DNA from: Candidatus Zixiibacteriota bacterium | GTDB lineage: Bacteria; Zixibacteria; MSB-5A5; CAIYYT01 | Reading direction: 5' to 3' | DNA length: 7,254 bases | NCBI GenBank assembly: GCA_026397575.1 | Contig: JAPLUP010000577.1 | Span: 1 to 7,254 of the forward strand | In this document: in pieces, positions 1 to 6,444 of the stretch | How the letters are laid out: every line of letters starts with the position of its first letter | How positions within the stretch are numbered: the first letter of the stretch is position 1 | Notes under the pieces: generated by a model | What the model was told of the DNA's origin: nothing | Database searches by the model: none | The model's input: only the letters and a program-made list of their open reading frames with translations | Program-made: the position numbers and the translations under genes

Positions 1-642
1 GGCAATGGTCTGCGGATATTGGCGCAACACCTTTATCAGAAGAAATACGCCGGCGGCAGATCGTTCGTGATTCACTCGGCTACGGGTGATAATCAGGTTA
101 AGATAATCTCATCCAAGGGCAAAGCTGCGGTAAGTCGCATATCACTTGGCAAACCGCAGTTTGCGTTGCCCGAGATACCGATGAAGGGGACTACGGAGTT
201 TTTTGTCAACTCGCTCTTTGCTGTCACCGCCGGTGAATTGGTCGGTACGGCAGTCAATGTCGGTAATCCGCACATCGTCTTCTTCGTGGATAACTTCGAT
301 TTCGATTGGCAAGCTTTCGGCAGGGAGGTGGAATGCGACCACAGGTTCCCCGCGCGTACGAATGTCGAATTTGCGGTCATCAAGTCGCGCAAGCAGGTTA
401 TGCATCAAAGCTGGGAGCGCGGGGTCGGTGTCACGAGGGCTTCCGGCACGGGCGCAGCATCGACGGTGGCCGCAGGTATTATTAACGGCTATCTTGACCA
501 CGAGGTGACTGTCTGTGAGCCTGCGGGGGACTTGCAGATCAGCGTCGCGTCGTTGGATGAAGATATCTTCCTGACCGGCCCGTCGGAATATGTAGGTGAG
601 GGCAGCTTCATCTACGGTGGCAATGAAAAAGATACTCGCTGA
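1..642 (+). CDS. dapF: Diaminopimelate epimerase DapF, 5'-truncated, second catalytic Cys replaced by Ser
   Basis: DapF interconverts LL- and meso-diaminopimelate in the cytoplasm for lysine and peptidoglycan synthesis, using two cysteines as acid/base pair. The frame is open from base 1, so the TTG at 19 is internal and roughly the first 70 of about 275 residues are missing. Visible family motifs are GNGLR (1-15, normally preceded directly by the first catalytic Cys), NPHIVFFV (265-288, substrate Asn), TNVEF (358-372) and WERGVG (412-429, substrate Glu-Arg). The next motif should read ACGTGA but reads ASGTGA; the Ser codon TCC is at 442-444. The rest of the glycine-rich anion-binding loop is intact. 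Known for the family: both cysteines are needed for epimerisation. Inference: either activity is altered, or this is a DapF-like racemase/epimerase of other function. The stop overlaps the next gene by 20 bases. Family call is firm; activity is uncertain. Confidence 0.9.
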   Translation, partial: GNGLRILAQHLYQKKYAGGRSFVIHSATGDNQVKIISSKGKAAVSRISLGKPQFALPEIPMKGTTEFFVNSLFAVTAGELVGTAVNVGNPHIVFFVDNFDFDWQAFGREVECDHRFPARTNVEFAVIKSRKQVMHQSWERGVGVTRASGTGAASTVAAGIINGYLDHEVTVCEPAGDLQISVASLDEDIFLTGPSEYVGEGSFIYGGNEKDTR

Positions 643-1882
643 CTATATACTAGACCTGAGGCTCATCCAGAAGAACGTCCGCTTGTTTCTGGTCGGTGGA
701 TTGCTCATGGGTGTGTTGTCGGCGTTTATACAGCTCCTGCTGAACCTCTATCTAAAGCAAATCGGTTACGGGGAAGGGTTCATCGGCAGGGTACTCTCTC
801 TTGGGTCATTCGGCGCGATGGTTGCGGCGCTACCGGCTGTCTATCTCGCCGCCCGTTTCCGGATCAGACCCATACTTCTTCTGACTATCGTTCTCATGTC
901 GGTCGCCTACTTTGTGCTTTCGCTATCTCCGTGGTCGTCGCTGATTCTTATCGCTGCCTTCGTTGGCGGCCTCTTGATGGCCGTGAAGAATGTCGTTTCG
1001 GCCCCCTTTCTCATGCGCAATAGCACCGAACGCGAACGCACCCTCATTTTTGCGCTGAATTTCTCCACCTGGATTGTCTCGGGCATCTTTGGTTCTCTTG
1101 GTGGCGGCTGGTTACACGATGTATACCTGCGGATGACCGGCAGCGATGTCAAGTCCTACCAGTACGCGATGATAACCGCGGTGGTCATCGGTATGCTGGC
1201 ACTTATACCGTTCAGCTTAATCAAATCTCCAGAGCCGCGACCGGATGATATCTCGCGCATCTTTTCCTGGAGCGCTCTCAAAGCGAAGCGAACGCTGTTC
1301 TTCAAATTGACGTTTCCTTACTTGCTCGTCGGCGCCGGCGCCGGATTGATTATCCCTTTTCTTAATCTCTATTTCCGCAATCGCTTCCATCTGGAACCGG
1401 CACGAATCGGTGTCTACTTCGCCTTGCTCCAGTGTGCAATGCTTGTTGCGGTATTGATCGTGCCTATTATGAAACGCCATTTCGGATACATTAAGACCGT
1501 GGTCCTGACGGAACTTCTGTCGGTTCCTTTCATGCTGATTCTCTGTTACAGCAACAATCTCAATCTCGCATTTCTGGCATTCATTTTCCGTGGCGCTCTG
1601 ATGAATATGGGTGTACCGGTAACCAACACGTTCATGATGGAGTCGGTTGACGACTGCGATCACGGACTGATCAACTCGCTCTCGGCCATTAGCTGGGGGG
1701 GCGCCTGGGCGGTATCCACACAGATTGGCGGACTCATGATCGAGAAAAGCGGCTTCGTGGGCGTGTTCCTGGTGGCGATCGCGCTTTACGTCCTCTCGGC
1801 GGGGCTATACTATTATTTCTTCTCCGAGAGCGAAACCCGCGAAGGGGAACGGATTATTATCGATACTGGCAGTCCACGCTGA
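623..1882 (+). CDS. Major facilitator superfamily (MFS) transporter
   Basis: The product is a 419-residue polytopic inner-membrane protein with about twelve hydrophobic segments in two groups of six. Approximate positions are residues 20-42, 55-77, 80-100, 103-125, 140-162, 172-190, 229-250, 263-285, 290-310, 314-335, 358-382 and 388-410, with a charged central loop at 191-225. The short basic loop AARFRIRP (76-83) sits where MFS motif A lies between helices 2 and 3. The glycine-rich GIFGSLGGGWL (154-164) is typical of helix 5. ATG at 623 is preferred: an in-frame GTG at 596 would add nine unconserved-looking residues. No good Shine-Dalgarno site precedes 623, so translation is probably coupled to dapF, which it overlaps by 20 bases. 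Substrate cannot be told from sequence; coupling with dapF hints at an amino-acid or cell-wall compound but proves nothing. Confidence 0.9.
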   Translation: MKKILADYILDLRLIQKNVRLFLVGGLLMGVLSAFIQLLLNLYLKQIGYGEGFIGRVLSLGSFGAMVAALPAVYLAARFRIRPILLLTIVLMSVAYFVLSLSPWSSLILIAAFVGGLLMAVKNVVSAPFLMRNSTERERTLIFALNFSTWIVSGIFGSLGGGWLHDVYLRMTGSDVKSYQYAMITAVVIGMLALIPFSLIKSPEPRPDDISRIFSWSALKAKRTLFFKLTFPYLLVGAGAGLIIPFLNLYFRNRFHLEPARIGVYFALLQCAMLVAVLIVPIMKRHFGYIKTVVLTELLSVPFMLILCYSNNLNLAFLAFIFRGALMNMGVPVTNTFMMESVDDCDHGLINSLSAISWGGAWAVSTQIGGLMIEKSGFVGVFLVAIALYVLSAGLYYYFFSESETREGERIIIDTGSPR

Positions 1883-1888
1883 ATTCGT

Positions 1889-1916
1889 TTGTCTTGTCGT
1901 GCAATTTGAATATACT
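1889..1916 (+). promoter_or_regulatory. Candidate sigma70-type promoter upstream of argS
   Basis: TTGTCT (1889-1894) lies 16 bases before TATACT (1911-1916), a fair match to TTGACA/TATAAT. It sits in the only gap over 50 bases in the window and would start transcription near 1922, about 45 bases before the argS start. Assigned by eye; the promoter preferences of this organism are unknown. Confidence 0.4.
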
Positions 1917-1918
1917 AT

Positions 1919-1931
1919 ACCGCTTCGCGGT
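1919..1931 (+). other. Small hairpin in the MFS-argS gap
   Basis: The 13 bases consist of perfect 5-base arms (ACCGC and GCGGT) around a TTC loop. It overlaps the predicted argS transcription start. No T-run follows, so a rho-independent terminator is unlikely. It could be a weak 5'-leader structure or chance. Confidence 0.3.
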
Positions 1932-1955
1932 GCTGCCTTTCACTCGGCGCCGCTA

Positions 1956-1961
1956 GTGAGG
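1956..1961 (+). promoter_or_regulatory. Ribosome binding site fixing the TTG start of argS
   Basis: GTGAGG ends five bases before the TTG at 1967. It is one of the two best Shine-Dalgarno matches in the window and supports this non-ATG start. Confidence 0.65.
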
Positions 1962-1966
1962 TTCAA

Positions 1967-3682
1967 TTGAGCACAACAGAGACAAAACTCGCTATCGTCA
2001 GACTAATCAGCTCCGAAACAGGCGTATCTTCTGACGAACTGTTGACTTGGTTTGAGACACCCAAGCAGGCGGAACACGGTGATCTGGCCTTTCCTTGCTT
2101 CCGCTTGTCAAAAGCACTTCGCAAGGCTCCGCCGCAGATTGCCGATGATCTCTGGCACGCTCTCTTTTCAACTGCGCTGCCGGTAGGTGTCTCCGGTGTA
2201 AAGGCGATTGGCGGCTATCTCAATTTCACTTTCGAGACCGGTTCGGTGATAGCTGAAGCTCTCAGGCGAGTGTTGGTTGAGGGTATTTCATATGGGTCGA
2301 ATTCATCCGGCGCCGGTCAGACGATTGTGCTGGAGTATTCGTCTGTGAATATTGCCAAACCGTTTGGCATCGGCCATCTCCGTTCGACAATCATCGGCGC
2401 AGCCCTCAACCGGATGTATCGCAAGCTCGGTTACCGCACGATCAGCATCAACCATCTGGGAGATTGGGGTACACAGTTTGGCAACTTGATCGCCGCCTAT
2501 AAACGCTGGGGAAGTGAATACACCTTCGCAGGTAATCCGATCAGGGACCTCTATGCGCTCTACGTCCGTTTCCACGACGTCGCCAAAGATGATCCGACCT
2601 TCGAACAGCAGGGACGCGACGAGTTCCGCAAGCTCGAACAGGGCGACGCCGAAAATCTCGCGCTCTGGCAGCGATTCATCGACTACAGCATGCAGGACTT
2701 CAACCGCGTCTACGGCCTGCTCAATGTCAAGTTTGACCATCTCACCGGCGAGTCGTTCTACCGCGACAAAATGGATGCCGTGATTCGCGAGCTTGAGGAC
2801 AAGCATTTGCTCAGCCAGAGCGAGGGAGCTACTATAGTTGATCTCAGCGCTTACGACCTGACTCCCTGTTTGATCAAGAAGTCGGATGAGTCAACACTGT
2901 ATGCCACTCGCGATCTGACTGCGTTGCTTTACCGTCGCAAGACCTACGGCTTCGACAAGATTCTTTATGTCGTCGGTACCGCGCAGAAGCTGCACTTTCA
3001 GCAGTTTTTCAAAGTCGCCGAACTGATGGGTTATGACTGGGTGAAGGATCAGGCGGTGCATGTTGATTTTGGTTGGGTCAAATTTGGCGGTGAGATGATG
3101 TCAACCCGCGCGGGCAAGGTCATTTTCTTTGACGACGTGCTGGAAAGGGCGCAGTCGCTGGCACGCGAAATCATTACGCGTGAAAATCCCGACGTCGCCA
3201 ACGTCGAATGGACCGCCGAAAAAGTGGCTGTTGCCGCCATCGTCTTCACCCAACTAAAAGTGCGTCGCAACAAGGACGTCAATTTCGTCTGGGAGGAAGC
3301 GTTGTCCTTCAAAGGCGAAACGGGCCCATACCTGCAATACACGCACGCGCGGCTCTCTTCGTTGATACAGAAATATGGCAAGCCGTTGCCGGACTTGGGC
3401 GCAGATTTCGGCTTGCTGGGTGAGGAAGAAAAAGAAGTTGTCAAACTGTTTGAATTCTATGAGACCAAGATCACGCGTTGTGCAGAGGAGTATGAAACCT
3501 TGATCCTCGCCGACTATCTGCTGGAACTGGCCTCGGCCTTCAACAGCTATTGGCAGCGCATTCGGATCATCACCGACGACGTTGAGCTAACGCGCACGCG
3601 CATGCAGATGGCGTTTGCTACCCGCACAATCATCGCCGACGGCCTGCAACTTCTGGGAATCGAACCGCTGCAAAGAATGTGA
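1967..3682 (+). CDS. argS: Arginyl-tRNA synthetase (class Ia)
   Basis: The enzyme charges tRNA-Arg with arginine using ATP in the cytoplasm. At 571 residues it is full length for the family (about 550-590). Domains in order: N-terminal ArgS add-on domain (about 1-95, with EHGDLAFPCF at 36-45); Rossmann catalytic core with SSVNIAKPFGIGHLRST (125-141), in which GIGH stands for HIGH; INHLGDWGTQFG (161-172), a hallmark of ArgS; STLYATRDL (309-317); and the KMSKS-equivalent loop MSTRAG (378-383). The helical DALR anticodon-binding domain begins near GPYLQYTHAR (453-462) and ends with ADGLQLLGIEPLQRM. The TTG start is chosen because GTGAGG precedes it at proper spacing and the N-terminus then fits the family. 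The gap before it carries a candidate promoter, and the next gene begins one base after its stop, so it probably leads an operon. Variant HIGH and KMSKS motifs are common in this family. Confidence 0.97.
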   Translation: MSTTETKLAIVRLISSETGVSSDELLTWFETPKQAEHGDLAFPCFRLSKALRKAPPQIADDLWHALFSTALPVGVSGVKAIGGYLNFTFETGSVIAEALRRVLVEGISYGSNSSGAGQTIVLEYSSVNIAKPFGIGHLRSTIIGAALNRMYRKLGYRTISINHLGDWGTQFGNLIAAYKRWGSEYTFAGNPIRDLYALYVRFHDVAKDDPTFEQQGRDEFRKLEQGDAENLALWQRFIDYSMQDFNRVYGLLNVKFDHLTGESFYRDKMDAVIRELEDKHLLSQSEGATIVDLSAYDLTPCLIKKSDESTLYATRDLTALLYRRKTYGFDKILYVVGTAQKLHFQQFFKVAELMGYDWVKDQAVHVDFGWVKFGGEMMSTRAGKVIFFDDVLERAQSLAREIITRENPDVANVEWTAEKVAVAAIVFTQLKVRRNKDVNFVWEEALSFKGETGPYLQYTHARLSSLIQKYGKPLPDLGADFGLLGEEEKEVVKLFEFYETKITRCAEEYETLILADYLLELASAFNSYWQRIRIITDDVELTRTRMQMAFATRTIIADGLQLLGIEPLQRM

Positions 3683-3683
3683 T

Positions 3684-5024
3684 ATGCTGCTGCTACGACC
3701 CAAAGACTATACTTTAATCATCGCGCCACCGGCAGACTACAACTCTGTGTTGACTGCATGCGCATTCGCCGCTTGCAAGCGTGAGCCAACAACAATTCTC
3801 AATGTCGAACGAACGGCTGCGGTCAGGCAACTGGAAGAATTTCTGGCGAGCGGCAATATCCAATGCAGTTGGTCGGACAACGGTGTCACTGTCGATCCTT
3901 GCGCGAAGAAGCCATTCACGTATACACGGCGATTCGGTAACTACGATCTTTTCAGCTACGCCGTGACTATGGCCGCAAGGGTTGCCGGCAGCAGTATCGC
4001 GCTTATCGACGATGTTGACGAGACCGTTCAGATGACGGTGCTGGCGCTGCGGAGAATGGGAGCGGAGTTGGAATTCCTCGGCGGCAAGAGGTCGCGCCTG
4101 GAAGTCAAGAAACCGGTCAGTCACGAGATCAAGTACCATCTTAAGCGTGAGAGCGCCAAGATCGTGCCACATCTGGCACTGGCGATGTCCACCATCGGCG
4201 GCAAGTGCGAGTTGTTTGATCTGTTTGGCGGCAGTCGCTTCGATGATATTTTTCAACACTTCGTCGCCGGATTCGAACGAAAGAGCCTTCGTGATGACGA
4301 ACCGGAAGATGAACTCGAACGTCGTCTGCGCAAACGTACTCCGACGCAGGCCGGCGAATACCGCTCACACGTCACGATCGCCGGCGGAATCGATGACAGG
4401 GCATCGACCATCACTCTCAGGCCTGACACGGAATTGGCGGCCTATCTCGTGGCCGGCGTAGACAATTACAGCCGAGGTAAGCTGATCCTGAAGAATTTCA
4501 GTAGCGTGGACATCAGCGATACACCGCTGGGACAACTCCGGCGAATGGGTGTTGAGTTCATTCCATACAATCAGAATGAAGTCAAGGGCTATCTTGTCAA
4601 GAAGTCTGTGGTCAAGGGGCGCCGCGTTGCCTATGAGCAACTGCACGACTATCCCGATGCCGTGGGTGCGCTGGCGCTGGCAGCAAGTGTAGGCGAGGGA
4701 ACGTCAGTCATTCGATCGTCACCCTATAACACGAATCGCGAAGAAGCGCGTCGTCGGCGTCTCTGCGACATTATTCGTTCGCTGGGCGCCAAGATCGCCG
4801 AAATCGACGATGGTTTGGTAGTCGAGGGTCGCAAGGAGTTGTCTGCGGATTTGGTCAAGACCGAGGGAGATGCGCTCTGCGCGCTTTTAGCGACAGCGGC
4901 GGCGCTCGGCGTTGTTGACCGGATCGAAGTCGATCACATCTCGACAGGCGTAACGCGATGGGGCGAATCATTTAATAAGCTTCTGCAATTAGTGTCGCCG
5001 ACGGTCACGGAATCGGCAACCTAA
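3684..5024 (+). CDS. EPSP synthase (AroA/MurA) fold protein, probably catalytically inactive
   Basis: The product has 446 residues, close to the 420-450 of EPSP synthase, which joins phosphoshikimate and PEP in aromatic synthesis. Fold-level likeness: RPDTELAAYLVAG (246-258) resembles the GD-SSA-FFLAAA segment, LGQLRRMGVEF (282-292) resembles LDVLRRMGA, and DYPDAVGALALAASVGEGTS (322-341) followed by EIDDGLVVEG (373-382) resembles the C-terminal half. D325 may match the catalytic Asp. Other key residues appear lost: the N-terminal PGSKS-S-R loop reads PPADYNSVL (15-23), without Lys or Arg; the GNAGTAMRP loop reads GNYDLFSYA (85-93); the VKE-DR segment reads NREEARRRR (351-359); and the DHR motif reads EGDALCA (394-400). 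MurA's loop Cys is not apparent either. A charged stretch lies at 197-220. ATG 3684 is one base after argS; an in-frame GTG at 3615 lies inside argS and is rejected. Real function unknown. Confidence 0.75.
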   Translation: MLLLRPKDYTLIIAPPADYNSVLTACAFAACKREPTTILNVERTAAVRQLEEFLASGNIQCSWSDNGVTVDPCAKKPFTYTRRFGNYDLFSYAVTMAARVAGSSIALIDDVDETVQMTVLALRRMGAELEFLGGKRSRLEVKKPVSHEIKYHLKRESAKIVPHLALAMSTIGGKCELFDLFGGSRFDDIFQHFVAGFERKSLRDDEPEDELERRLRKRTPTQAGEYRSHVTIAGGIDDRASTITLRPDTELAAYLVAGVDNYSRGKLILKNFSSVDISDTPLGQLRRMGVEFIPYNQNEVKGYLVKKSVVKGRRVAYEQLHDYPDAVGALALAASVGEGTSVIRSSPYNTNREEARRRRLCDIIRSLGAKIAEIDDGLVVEGRKELSADLVKTEGDALCALLATAAALGVVDRIEVDHISTGVTRWGESFNKLLQLVSPTVTESAT

Positions 5025-5042
5025 GGCAAGCCGAGTATTCCC

Positions 5043-6401
5043 ATGTCGCCACAACTAATTAACGTCACCGAAGGGCCGATTCTCCGGCAGATCATGCGTT
5101 TGGCTTGGCCTGCTGTCAGCGCCATGGCGCTTCGCACCGTGCTTCTGATTACCAATGCCATCTGGGTCGGGCGACTTGGCGCGCCGGAAATGGCGGCCGT
5201 GATCAGTTCGATGTTCGTCATCTGGCTTTTATTCAGTATGGTCGACATTGTCGGCACCGGCACCGTGGCGGTGATCTCGCGCTTCTATGGAGCACGCGAG
5301 TTGGACAAAGTTTCCCACACGGCAAGGCAGGCAGTGATGGTTGCGGTCGCGGGATCGGTGGTGATGACGGTCGCCGGAGTTGGAGGCGCTGATTTCATGT
5401 TCAGCGTGATGCGGACCGACCCCGAGGTCGTGCGGCTCGGCAAAGCCTATCTACAGATATTCTTTGCGTTCTCGTCTATCCTACTGATGAATGAATTGTT
5501 CAGTGCCATTTTTCGCGCAACCGGCGACACCAAGACACCGCTGACGATCAGTCTGACTTCGACATTGCTGAATATCATTCTGGATCCACTGCTGATTTTC
5601 GGAATCGGACCCTTTCCAAAGATGGGCGTTGCCGGAGCGGCTACAGGCGCCGCGGCGTCGATGCTGATTGGATTCGTTCTTTACCTAATCATGATCAAGC
5701 GCGGTAGACTCACTTTCAAGTTCAAATGGGCAGGGTCTTACCGACCGGATTTTCGCATGATCGGTCAGATTGTACGAATCGGTTTGCCGTTGGCGACCGC
5801 TGGGATTGTGTTTTCCGTGGTGTATTTGTTCATGAACCGTATCACCGCCAGCTTCGGCACCGAGGCCGTGGCGGCGCTCGGAATCGGCAACCGCTGTGAA
5901 TCGCTTTCCTTCTTGATCTGCTTCGGTTTCTCTGTGGCGGTGGCGACGTTGGTCGGGCAGAATCTGGGGGCGAAACAACCGGAGCGAGCCGCTAAGTCGG
6001 CATGGTATACGGTCTGGATTACGTGCGGCATTACAATGGTGATTTCGCTTGGCTTCCTCTTATTCCCGACGCTGATCGCATCGGCGTTTATCAGTGACCT
6101 GAAAGTAAAGACCATCGCTGCGGACTATTTGATGATTCTGGCGCTATCGCAGTCGTTTATGGCCATCGAAATCGTGCTCGAGGGCGCTTTCTCCGGCGCG
6201 AGCGATACCTTGCCACCGATGATCATTTCAGTTCTGGGTTCGTTCGCCCGCGTCCCGCTGGCACATTTCATTTGCTTTGACATGAACGTCGGCGTTGACG
6301 GCGTTTGGTGGTCGATCACCTTGACATCGATAGTCAAAGGCATCATTCTGGTCTTCTGGTTCCGCCGCAACAAGTGGAAGTTAAAACAGGTGCACGCCTG
6401 A
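5043..6401 (+). CDS. MATE family efflux transporter
   Basis: This 452-residue inner-membrane protein has the two-lobed, twelve-helix pattern of the multidrug and toxic compound extrusion family, which exports cationic compounds in exchange for Na+ or H+. The N-terminus, VTEGPILRQIMRLAWPAV (8-25), is typical of the family. RATGDTKTPL (158-167) and NIILDPLLIFG (177-187) are the conserved N-lobe segment, and GVAGAATGAA follows at 195-204. SGASDTLPPM (384-393) is the matching site in the C-lobe, showing the internal repeat, and VDGVWWS comes before the last helix. The C-terminal tail is basic. The ATG at 5043 fits the family N-terminus, but no strong Shine-Dalgarno site lies in the 18-base gap after the EPSP-synthase-like gene, so coupled translation is likely. 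Substrate cannot be told from sequence. The NorM-like multidrug role is a family default, not shown here. Confidence 0.93.
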   Translation: MSPQLINVTEGPILRQIMRLAWPAVSAMALRTVLLITNAIWVGRLGAPEMAAVISSMFVIWLLFSMVDIVGTGTVAVISRFYGARELDKVSHTARQAVMVAVAGSVVMTVAGVGGADFMFSVMRTDPEVVRLGKAYLQIFFAFSSILLMNELFSAIFRATGDTKTPLTISLTSTLLNIILDPLLIFGIGPFPKMGVAGAATGAAASMLIGFVLYLIMIKRGRLTFKFKWAGSYRPDFRMIGQIVRIGLPLATAGIVFSVVYLFMNRITASFGTEAVAALGIGNRCESLSFLICFGFSVAVATLVGQNLGAKQPERAAKSAWYTVWITCGITMVISLGFLLFPTLIASAFISDLKVKTIAADYLMILALSQSFMAIEIVLEGAFSGASDTLPPMIISVLGSFARVPLAHFICFDMNVGVDGVWWSITLTSIVKGIILVFWFRRNKWKLKQVHA

Positions 6402-6419
6402 ACTCGTATAAATTGAGTT
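6401..6419. other. Dyad in the MATE-deacetylase gap with an enclosed -10-like box
   Basis: AACTC (6401-6405) and GAGTT (6415-6419) are perfect inverted arms around nine bases that include TATAAA (6407-6412), a near match to a sigma70 -10 box. No convincing -35 element lies 16-18 bases upstream. There is no T-run, so it does not look like a terminator. It could be a promoter with a small operator or chance. Confidence 0.25.
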
Positions 6420-6434
6420 GAAACCACTTCAATC

Positions 6435-6438
6435 GAGG
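6435..6438 (+). promoter_or_regulatory. Ribosome binding site fixing the TTG start of the deacetylase gene
   Basis: GAGG lies six bases before the TTG at 6445. An in-frame stop at 6409-6411 limits upstream starts; the only other candidate, TTG at 6418, lacks a comparable site. Confidence 0.6.
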
Positions 6439-6444
6439 TCGCAC

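Noticed and set aside
644..655. -10-like TATACT inside the start of the MFS gene
   Set aside because: It lies in coding sequence, no -35 element is apparent at the right spacing, and it would lie downstream of the start codon.
1328..1346. Tandem GGCGCC palindromes
   Set aside because: They encode a Gly-Ala-Gly-Ala-Gly run in a transporter helix; the repeat is explained by the protein sequence.
1217..1663. Minus-strand open frame of 148 codons opposite the MFS gene
   Set aside because: Its composition reflects the complement of membrane-helix codons; no motif seen.
1883..1966. T-box riboswitch or rho-independent terminator before argS
   Set aside because: The gap is only 84 bases, has no T-box core motif, and its one hairpin has a short stem with no T-run.
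2303..2806. Minus-strand open frame of 167 codons within argS
   Set aside because: It lies fully opposite the well-supported argS coding sequence, shows no recognisable motif, and is best explained as a codon-bias shadow.
3714..4259. Minus-strand open frame of 181 codons opposite the EPSP-synthase-like gene
   Set aside because: No family resemblance, no supporting ribosome site, and fully overlapped by a frame with clear fold similarity.
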